Assembly (NCBI GenBank): GCA_964469485.1
Contig: CAYXZP010000097.1
Span: forward strand, 1 to 5,938
Direction of reading: 5' to 3'
DNA: 5,938 nucleotides
Source: CAYXZP01 sp964469485
Lineage (GTDB): Bacteria > Desulfobacterota > Binatia > UBA1149 > CAYXZP01
Within the stretch, counting starts at the first letter, position 1; every line of letters starts with the position of its first letter. Made by a program: the position numbers and the translations under genes. Positions 1-5,938 of the stretch are shown here, piece after piece. The notes beneath the pieces were generated by a model that was not told where the DNA came from, did no database searches, and was given only the letters and a program-made list of their open reading frames with translations.

Positions 1-53
1 GCGAAGGCGGACGCACGGTCGGCGCCGGAGTGGTCACCACAATAACGGAGTAG
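1..53 (+). CDS. tuf: Elongation factor Tu, 3' end only (partial)
   Basis: EF-Tu is the GTPase that delivers aminoacyl-tRNA to the ribosomal A site. Only the extreme C terminus is in the window. From position 3 the frame reads EGGRTVGAGVVTTITE and stops at TAG 51-53. The EGGRTVGAGVV motif closes domain 3 of essentially all bacterial EF-Tu proteins; the two bases before it fit the usual preceding Arg codon. The gene begins upstream of the window, so nothing can be said of its GTPase domain. Its final codons contain the likely ribosome binding site of rpmG, which starts 4 nt after the stop, so the two are probably translationally coupled. The identification rests on 16 residues but the motif is very distinctive. 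The ending TTITE differs from the more common TKI/SKI-type ends, which is ordinary variation. Confidence 0.93.
   Translation, partial: EGGRTVGAGVVTTITE
47..50 (+). promoter_or_regulatory. Shine-Dalgarno for rpmG inside the tuf 3' end
   Basis: GGAG lies 7 nt before the GTG start of rpmG and overlaps the last sense codons of tuf. It supports the GTG at 58-60 as the start, since no ATG in that frame gives a full-length L33. Confidence 0.65.
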
Positions 54-57
54 GGCG

Positions 58-210
58 GTGCGTGACCAGATCATCTTGGCCTGTGCCGGTTGCAAGCGGA
101 AGAACTACCGCGCGAGCCGTAACAAGAAGGTCAGCGAGGAAAAGCTCGAGCGCAAGAAGTACTGCCCTGCGTGCCGTAGCCACACGCTTCACAAAGAGGG
201 GAAGGTATAG
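58..210 (+). CDS. rpmG: 50S ribosomal protein L33, zinc-ribbon (C+) type
   Basis: L33 is a small protein of the large ribosomal subunit, near the E site. The frame from GTG 58 to TAG 208-210 gives 50 residues, the normal family length, beginning MRDQIILACAGCKRKNY. Two CxxC pairs are visible (C9/C12 and C36/C39), the zinc-binding form rather than the zinc-free paralog. The protein is rich in Lys and Arg, as expected for an rRNA binder. The GTG start is chosen because it gives the conserved N terminus and has GGAG 7 nt upstream. It lies 4 nt after tuf and 24 nt before tRNA-Trp, an arrangement common in deltaproteobacteria and some other phyla but not in E. coli, where rpmG sits with rpmB. The zinc ligands imply that expression or activity may depend on zinc supply; no Zur site is visible here. 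Confidence 0.96.
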   Translation: MRDQIILACAGCKRKNYRASRNKKVSEEKLERKKYCPACRSHTLHKEGKV

Positions 211-234
211 GGACGGAGTAAGACCTGGCGTGTG

Positions 235-311
235 GGGTCAGTAGCTCTAATTGGTAGAGCATCGGACTCCAAATCCGAGGGCTGCAGGTTCGAGTCCTGC
301 CTGACCCGCCA
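235..311 (+). tRNA. tRNA-Trp (anticodon CCA), CCA end encoded
   Basis: The sequence folds as a full cloverleaf. The acceptor stem is GGGTCAG (235-241) with CTGACCC (301-307). The D stem is GCTC/GAGC (244-247 with 257-260). The anticodon stem is TCGGA/TCCGA (262-266 with 274-278) with loop CTCCAAA, so the anticodon at 269-271 is CCA. The variable loop is 5 nt (279-283). The T stem is GCAGG/CCTGC (284-288 with 296-300) with loop TTCGAGT. The discriminator is G308 and the 3' CCA (309-311) is encoded. All stems are perfectly paired. The gene lies between rpmG and secE with 24 nt on each side and no separate promoter seen, so it is probably released from the operon transcript by RNase P and 3' processing. 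Confidence 0.97.
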
Positions 312-335
312 GTATCAGGTCGCGATAGAGCAAGA

Positions 336-536
336 ATGGCCAACGTAACGGAATACATAGGACAGGGGCGCGAGTTCCTCGGCGAGGTCGCCGTCGAGCT
401 TCGCAAGGTCTACTGGCCGCCGAGAACGGAGACCATCGGTTTCACGGGCGTCGTGGTCGTCATCGTCGCCTTTGTGGCCGTATATCTCGGGCTGGTCGAC
501 TACCTGCTGTCCTTGCTCCTGGGCCTGGTGTTCTGA
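336..536 (+). CDS. secE: Preprotein translocase subunit SecE
   Basis: SecE is the small essential inner-membrane subunit that clamps and stabilises SecY in the SecYEG protein-export channel. The 66-residue product has the minimal bacterial form. An amphipathic N-terminal helix (roughly residues 10-28) ends in the family signature ELRKVYWP (21-28). One transmembrane segment of Val/Ile/Ala/Leu-rich residues follows, about 35-63. E. coli SecE has two extra N-terminal membrane spans that are absent here; the short form is the usual one in most bacteria. The ATG at 336 gives the expected start, but its ribosome binding site is weak (AGAG at 327-330), perhaps reflecting a modest need compared with the ribosomal genes downstream. 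nusG follows after 8 nt, the nearly universal secE-nusG pairing. Confidence 0.96.
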   Translation: MANVTEYIGQGREFLGEVAVELRKVYWPPRTETIGFTGVVVVIVAFVAVYLGLVDYLLSLLLGLVF

Positions 537-544
537 GAAAGCCG

Positions 545-1069
545 ATGGAGTGGTACGTCCTTCACACTTACTCGGGCTACGAGAAGAGCGTCAAATCGCA
601 ACTCGAGGAGCGCGTGCGCGCGAGCGGCGCCGGTGAACAGTTCGGCGACATCCTGGTGCCGGCCGAACAGGTGATCGAACTGGTCAAGGGCAAGAAGCGC
701 ACGGCCAGCCGCAACCTGTTCCCGGGCTACATTCTGGTCCAGATGAACATGACCGGGGACACCTGGCACCTGGTCAACAAGACGCCCAAGGTCACCGGCT
801 TCGTCGGCGGCGGCACCAACCCGCCGCCCATTTCCGAAGCGGAGGTCAAGCGCGTGGTCGAGCAGATCGCCGAGGGCGCCAGCCACCCCAAGGCGCGTGT
901 GGCCTTCGACGTCGGCGAGCAGGTCAAGGTCATCGACGGTCCCTTCGCCGAGTTCAACGGCCTGGTCGAGGAGATCCGCCCCGAGCGCGGCACGCTCAAG
1001 GTCTCGATCTCGATATTCGGACGCGCGACCTCCGTCGAGATGGAACTGGTGCAGGTGGAGAAGACCTGA
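545..1069 (+). CDS. nusG: Transcription termination/antitermination factor NusG
   Basis: NusG binds RNA polymerase through its N-terminal NGN domain, and ribosomal protein S10 or Rho through its C-terminal KOW domain, linking transcription to translation and termination. The 174-residue protein has the NGN domain at about 1-108, with WYVLHTYSGYE at the N terminus, LFPGYILVQM at 58-67 and TPKVTGFVGG at 80-89. A short linker leads to the KOW domain at about 121-174, with VGEQVKVIDGPFAEFNG at 123-139. No insertion like the extra domain of some thermophile or actinobacterial NusG proteins is present. The ATG at 545 yields the canonical MEWYVLHTYSGYE start; its Shine-Dalgarno is poor (GAGAAAG overlapping the secE stop), suggesting translational coupling to secE. 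rplK follows 9 nt after the stop. Confidence 0.97.
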   Translation: MEWYVLHTYSGYEKSVKSQLEERVRASGAGEQFGDILVPAEQVIELVKGKKRTASRNLFPGYILVQMNMTGDTWHLVNKTPKVTGFVGGGTNPPPISEAEVKRVVEQIAEGASHPKARVAFDVGEQVKVIDGPFAEFNGLVEEIRPERGTLKVSISIFGRATSVEMELVQVEKT

Positions 1070-1078
1070 GGGAAGACC

Positions 1079-1504
1079 ATGGCCAAGAAGATCCTCGACT
1101 ATATCAAGCTTCAGATCCCGGCGGGCAAGGCCAACCCAAGCCCTCCGGTGGGGCCGGCGCTCGGGCAGCACGGCGTCAACATCATGAACTTCTGCAAGGC
1201 CTTCAATTCGGAGACCCAGAAGGCCGGCGACCTCATCATACCGGTGGTCATAACGGTCTACGCCGACCGCTCGTTCAGCTTCATCACCAAGACCCCACCG
1301 GCTTCCATCCTTCTCAAGAAGGCCGCGCGCATAGACAAGGGCTCCGGCGAACCCAACAAAGAGGAGGTCGGCAGCGTGAGCCGTGCGCAGGTACGCGAGA
1401 TAGCCGAGACCAAGATGCCCGACCTCAACGCCGCCGACATCGACGCGGCCATGAAGATTATAGAGGGCACGGCCCGCAGCATGGGGATCTCGGTAAAGGG
1501 CTAA
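1079..1504 (+). CDS. rplK: 50S ribosomal protein L11
   Basis: L11 binds the GTPase-associated region of 23S rRNA at the base of the L7/L12 stalk, and helps EF-G and release factors and the RelA stringent response. The 141-residue protein is full length. The N-terminal domain (about 1-70) carries PSPPVGPALGQHGVNIMNF, including Pro22 and Pro26, the residues linked in other species to thiostrepton contact. The C-terminal rRNA-binding domain (about 71-141) has TKTPPAS (70-76) and ends IIEGTARSMGISVKG. Lys3 and Lys39, known PrmA methylation sites in E. coli L11, are at equivalent positions. GAGGGA at 1068-1073 lies 5 nt before the ATG and overlaps the nusG stop. Five of 15 Ile codons are ATA, unexpected for a highly expressed gene in GC-rich DNA. 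rplA follows after 4 nt. Confidence 0.98.
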   Translation: MAKKILDYIKLQIPAGKANPSPPVGPALGQHGVNIMNFCKAFNSETQKAGDLIIPVVITVYADRSFSFITKTPPASILLKKAARIDKGSGEPNKEEVGSVSRAQVREIAETKMPDLNAADIDAAMKIIEGTARSMGISVKG

Positions 1505-1508
1505 GGGC

Positions 1509-2207
1509 ATGGCGAAGAACGGAAAGCGCTACAACAATGCGGCCGAAAAGGTCGAGCCCGGACGCGCCTATAGCCTCGAAGAGGCCGCCGAATTGGTCGC
1601 TGTCGATAGCGGGACCAAGTTCGACGAGGTCGTCGATATGGCGGTCAATCTCGGCGTCGATCCGCGCCATGCCGACCAGAACGTACGCGGAACGGTCTCG
1701 CTTCCCCACGGCACGGGCAAGGACGTCCGGGTCGCGGTCTTTGCCAAGGGAGACAAGGCCACCGAGGCCACCGAGGCCGGTGCCGACCATGTCGGCGACG
1801 ACGACCTCGTGGCGAAGGTCCGTGAAGGGTGGACCGAGTTCGACCGCGCCGTGGCCACCCCCGACATGATGTCGTCGGTCGGCAAGATAGGAAAGATACT
1901 CGGACCGCGCGGCCTCATGCCCAATCCCAAGGTCGGCACCGTGACCCAGGACGTGGCGCGCGTGGTCAAGGAACTCAAGGCCGGCCAGGTCGAATACCGT
2001 GTCGACAAGGCGGGCATCGTCCATGTCGCCGTCGGCAAGGTCTCCTTCGGCGGCCCGAAGATACGCGAGAATGCGCAGGCCGTGATCACGAGCCTGATAA
2101 AGGCCAAGCCGGCATCGTCCAAGGGCGCCTACCTGAAGAACGTGTCGCTTTCCTCGACCATGGGCCCGGGCGTCAAGGTCGATGCGGGGGAGCTCAAGGT
2201 CGTCTAG
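1509..2207 (+). CDS. rplA: 50S ribosomal protein L1
   Basis: L1 forms the mobile L1 stalk that moves deacylated tRNA out of the E site; in many bacteria it also represses its own mRNA. The 232-residue protein is the normal size. The family signature GPRGLMPNPK is at 132-141, flanked by VGKIGKILG and VGTVTQDV. The conserved end contains KGAYLKNVSLSSTMGPGVKVD. The start is MAKNGKRYN, with AAAGGG at 1495-1500 placed 8 nt upstream, inside the end of rplK. An L1-binding mRNA leader as in E. coli would have to lie in or before rplK; the nusG-rplK gap is only 9 nt and I could not recognise one. Four of six Ile codons are ATA. The stop is 2 nt before the rplJ start. Confidence 0.98.
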   Translation: MAKNGKRYNNAAEKVEPGRAYSLEEAAELVAVDSGTKFDEVVDMAVNLGVDPRHADQNVRGTVSLPHGTGKDVRVAVFAKGDKATEATEAGADHVGDDDLVAKVREGWTEFDRAVATPDMMSSVGKIGKILGPRGLMPNPKVGTVTQDVARVVKELKAGQVEYRVDKAGIVHVAVGKVSFGGPKIRENAQAVITSLIKAKPASSKGAYLKNVSLSSTMGPGVKVDAGELKVV

Positions 2208-2209
2208 GA

Positions 2210-3336
2210 ATGGATAGGGCTGAAAAGACAGCAGCGGTCGAGACCCTGGTCGGCAAGTTCGGCGAGGCGCCGATCGCCGTGCTGGCCGATTACCGCGGTC
2301 TGACGGTGGCCGAGATCACCGAGCTGCGCGCCAAGCTGCGCGAGGCCGATGGCGAACTCATCGTGGCCAAGAACACGCTGACCCGCCTGGCGGTGGCCGA
2401 GACCGGGGCTAGCGGCATCGACAAGTGGTTGTCCGGGCCCACCGCGCTTGCCTTCGGCTACCAGGACCCCGCAGCCGTGGCCAAGGCCCTGCACGGGTTC
2501 GCCAAAGAGAACGAGGCGCTCGAGGTCAAGGGTGCCTTCATGGAAGGCGAGATACTCGAGGCCGACCAGGTCAATCAGCTCGCTTTGCTGCCGGGGCGCG
2601 ACGAGCTGCGCGCCAAGCTGCTCGCACTTTTCAACACACCGGCGACGCAGCTTGTCAGGCTGCTCAATACGCCGGGCCAGCAGTTGGCCAATGTCCTGGC
2701 GGCCTTCAAGGACAAGCTTGCGGCTGACGCTGACGCCGGGGGTTCGGCCCCCGTCGCAGCAGAGGCTTCCGGCGCCGAGGACTCGGCCCCTGTCGTAGCA
2801 GAGGCTTCCGGCGCCGNNNNNNNNNNNNNNNNNNNNNNNNNNNNNNNNNNNNNNNNNNNNNNNNNNNNNNNNNNNNNNNNNNNNNNNNNNNNNNNNNNNN
2901 NNNNNNNNNNNNNNNNGAGGCTTCCGGCGCCGAGGACTCGGCCCCTGTCGTAGCAGAGGCTTCCGGCGCCGGGGACTCCGATCCCGTCGCTGCAGATAAC
3001 GCTCCGGGGTCGAAGCCCCCGGCCGCCGAAGCAGCGACCGAAGAGGCAGGGTCCGCCGCGGAGGCTCCGGCCGAAGGCGGCGAGGAAGCAGCTGTCGAGG
3101 TGGCGGCCGACGGGGGCGGCGAGGAAGCAGCTGTCGAGGTGGCGGCCGACGGGGGCGGCAAGGAAGCAGCTGTCGAGGTGGCGGCCGACGGGGGCGGCGG
3201 CGAGGGAGCGCAATCTCCAGCGAGTGAGACCGCCGCACCCGAGGACGCTAAACCCGCCGAGGACGCTAAACCCGCCGAGGACGCTAAACCCGCCGAGGAC
3301 GCTGACCCCGAAGAAGATTCGAAGAAAGATTCGTAG
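2210..3336 (+). CDS. rplJ: 50S ribosomal protein L10 with long acidic repeat tail, interrupted by an assembly gap
   Basis: L10 is the base of the ribosomal stalk: its N-terminal domain binds 23S rRNA with L11, and its long C-terminal helix carries the L7/L12 dimers. Residues 1-170 are an ordinary L10 (MDRAEKTAAVETL, VLADYRGLTVAEITELR at about 24-40, VAKNTLTRLAV, LPGRDELRAKL). The stalk helix at about 130-170 holds two NTPxxQL motifs 11 residues apart. The family normally ends near here, at about 165-178 residues. This frame instead continues into an Ala/Glu/Asp/Gly/Pro tail: residues 171-202, then 100 N, then 139 residues to TAG 3334-3336. The post-gap part has 38 acidic and 7 basic residues and no aromatic, Leu, Ile, Met, Cys, His or Arg, so it is surely disordered. 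Frames before and after the N run differ because 100 is a placeholder length. AAGG at 2196-2199 is the likely ribosome binding site. Confidence 0.9.
2723..2994 (+). repeat. 39-bp in-frame tandem repeat array A of the L10 tail (spans the gap)
   Basis: The unit is 13 codons encoding EASGAEDSAPVVA. Full units at 2762-2800 and 2917-2955 are identical in DNA. A third begins at 2801 and is cut at 2816 by the N run. Diverged units flank the array: 2723-2761 (ADADAGGSAPVAA) and 2956-2994 (EASGAGDSDPVAA). Degenerate edges around identical central units are typical of recent internal expansion by slippage or unequal recombination. The true copy number is unknown. If only whole units are missing, the gap must be 23 + 39n bases. 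Confidence 0.93.
2817..2916. other. Assembly gap of exactly 100 N inside rplJ
   Basis: One hundred N is the conventional placeholder for a gap of unknown length. It starts 16 bases into a 39-bp repeat unit and ends exactly at the first base of another, as expected when short reads cannot resolve identical repeats. Keeping the L10 frame needs a length of 2 modulo 3; 23 + 39n meets this, while 100 does not. The apparent frame break is therefore an artefact. Confidence 0.95.
3082..3198 (+). repeat. 39-bp in-frame tandem repeat array B of the L10 tail, three copies
   Basis: Three head-to-tail units at 3082-3120, 3121-3159 and 3160-3198 encode EEAAVEVAADGGG, EEAAVEVAADGGG and KEAAVEVAADGGG. The first two are identical in DNA; the third differs by one base (GAG to AAG). 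The unit differs from array A but has the same 13-codon length. GGCGAGGGAGCG follows the array and may be a decayed start of a fourth copy. Confidence 0.96.
3241..3312 (+). repeat. 18-bp in-frame tandem repeat array C at the L10 C terminus
   Basis: Three identical 18-bp units (3241-3258, 3259-3276, 3277-3294) encode EDAKPA. A diverged fourth (3295-3312) encodes EDADPE. The protein then ends EDSKKDS. Together with arrays A and B this makes three separate expansions inside one tail. Confidence 0.96.
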
Positions 3337-3347
3337 AGAACAGACTC

Positions 3348-3353
3348 AGGAGG
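3348..3353 (+). promoter_or_regulatory. Strong Shine-Dalgarno of rplL
   Basis: AGGAGG lies 10 nt before the rplL ATG, in the 27-nt rplJ-rplL gap. It is the best match to the anti-Shine-Dalgarno in the window. This fits the need for several L7/L12 copies per L10, which a shared transcript can supply only through stronger initiation. Confidence 0.8.
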
Positions 3354-3363
3354 AACAGGAAAG

Positions 3364-3750
3364 ATGGCTCTTAGCACAGAGGAAAGGTCGGACATCATCG
3401 AGAAGTTGTCATCGGCCACGGTCATGGAAATCGCTGATCTCGTAAAGGAATTGGAGGAGAAGTGGGGCGTGAGCGCCGCGGCTCCCGTGGCGGTGGCGGC
3501 CGGCCCGGCGGCGGGCGGCGAGGCTGCGGCCGAGGAGCAGGACGCCTTCGACATCATACTCACCAGTTTCGGCGACAAGAAGATCCAGGTCATCAAGACC
3601 GTCCGTGAACTGAGCGGTCTCGGTCTCAAGGAAGCCAAGGACCTCGTCGAGGGTGCCCCCAAGCCTGTAAAGGAAGGTGTTCCCAAAGAAGAGGCCGAAG
3701 AAGCGAAGGCCAAGATCGAGGAAGCCGGCGGAACCGCCGAACTCAAGTAG
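3364..3750 (+). CDS. rplL: 50S ribosomal protein L7/L12
   Basis: L7/L12 is the multicopy stalk protein that recruits and stimulates translational GTPases (EF-Tu, EF-G, IF2, RF3). The 128-residue product has the three expected parts. The N-terminal dimerisation and L10-binding helices are at about 1-35 (STEERSDIIEKLSSATVMEIADL). A flexible Ala/Gly-rich hinge is at about 37-58. The globular C-terminal factor-binding domain is at about 60-128, with FDIILTSFGDKKIQVIK and LGLKEAKDLVEGAPKPVKEG. The hinge is slightly longer than in E. coli (about 120 residues in all). Composition of the hinge resembles that of the L10 tail just upstream, but it contains no repeats. The gene follows rplJ after 27 nt and precedes rpoB after 54 nt. 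Confidence 0.98.
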   Translation: MALSTEERSDIIEKLSSATVMEIADLVKELEEKWGVSAAAPVAVAAGPAAGGEAAAEEQDAFDIILTSFGDKKIQVIKTVRELSGLGLKEAKDLVEGAPKPVKEGVPKEEAEEAKAKIEEAGGTAELK

Positions 3751-3795
3751 TCGTCCGGGCCTGTACATGTCCGGCACCGGCAAGACCGACCCACG

Positions 3796-3800
3796 GGAGG
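3796..3800 (+). promoter_or_regulatory. Shine-Dalgarno of rpoB with short spacing
   Basis: GGAGG ends 4 nt before the ATG at 3805. The motif is strong but the spacing is shorter than usual, which may hold beta-subunit synthesis below that of L7/L12. It supports 3805 as the start. Confidence 0.65.
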
Positions 3801-3804
3801 TACG

Positions 3805-5938
<2,134 letters not shown>

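Noticed and set aside
62..244. Plus-strand 60-codon frame overlapping rpmG
   Set aside because: It is out of frame with the recognisable L33, is Arg/Ser-rich as shadow frames are, and runs into the tRNA acceptor stem.
500..2024. Long minus-strand open frames opposite nusG, rplK and rplA
   Set aside because: Same codon-bias shadow effect; no start context, no family motif, and the plus-strand genes are certain.
2817..2956. Frameshift or premature stop in rplJ shortly after the N run (TAG at 2951-2953 in the upstream frame)
   Set aside because: It arises only because the N run is counted as 100 bases. In the frame matching the repeat unit, the reading frame is open to 3336 and encodes the same 13-residue repeat as before the gap.
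2723..3312. CRISPR array or VNTR-like intergenic repeat
   Set aside because: Units are head to tail without spacers, are multiples of three, and keep one reading frame continuous with L10.
3100..3336. A separate 78-residue acidic protein starting at GTG 3100
   Set aside because: It is in frame with the L10 tail; the GTG is the Val codon inside repeat B and also occurs in the next two copies. No separate ribosome binding site at good spacing is evident.
3751..3804. Terminator or attenuator hairpin between rplL and rpoB
   Set aside because: The CCGG words pair for only 4 bp with mismatched interior and no U run follows.

Overview
This is one contiguous, entirely plus-strand block of translation and transcription genes. 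In order it holds the last 16 codons of tuf (EF-Tu), rpmG (L33), tRNA-Trp(CCA), secE, nusG, rplK (L11), rplA (L1), rplJ (L10), rplL (L7/L12) and the first 711 codons of rpoB (RNA polymerase beta), which runs off the right edge. Every gap is short: 4 nt tuf-rpmG, 24 nt on each side of the tRNA, 8 nt secE-nusG, 9 nt nusG-rplK, 4 nt rplK-rplA, 2 nt rplA-rplJ, 27 nt rplJ-rplL and 54 nt rplL-rpoB. I see no intrinsic terminator and no convincing promoter, so the block looks like one read-through transcript from which the tRNA is processed.

The order tuf-rpmG-tRNA-Trp-secE-nusG, the single-span 66-residue SecE and the RpoB sequence (for example NLIDIQ near the N terminus, and DHDKG and MDQTNPLSEVTHKRRL further in) fit a GC-rich bacterium of the deltaproteobacterial / Desulfobacterota type. 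This placement rests on recalled family sequences, not a search. The run of exactly 100 N inside rplJ suggests a draft or metagenome scaffold.

The genes serve linked roles. EF-Tu, L33, L11, L1, L10 and L7/L12 belong to elongation and the 50S subunit; L11, L10 and L7/L12 build the GTPase-associated stalk. tRNA-Trp feeds elongation. SecE anchors the Sec translocon. NusG couples RNA polymerase to the ribosome, and rpoB encodes the core polymerase subunit.

The one unusual part is rplJ. After a normal L10 of about 170 residues the frame continues into a long, acidic, low-complexity tail: 32 residues before the gap, an unknown stretch inside it, and 139 residues after it. The tail is built from three in-frame tandem arrays (13-, 13- and 6-residue units). 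The repeats explain the assembly gap, and the gap explains the apparent frameshift. A second observation is that there is no room for the E. coli-type L10 leader or for a long rplL-rpoB attenuator region.
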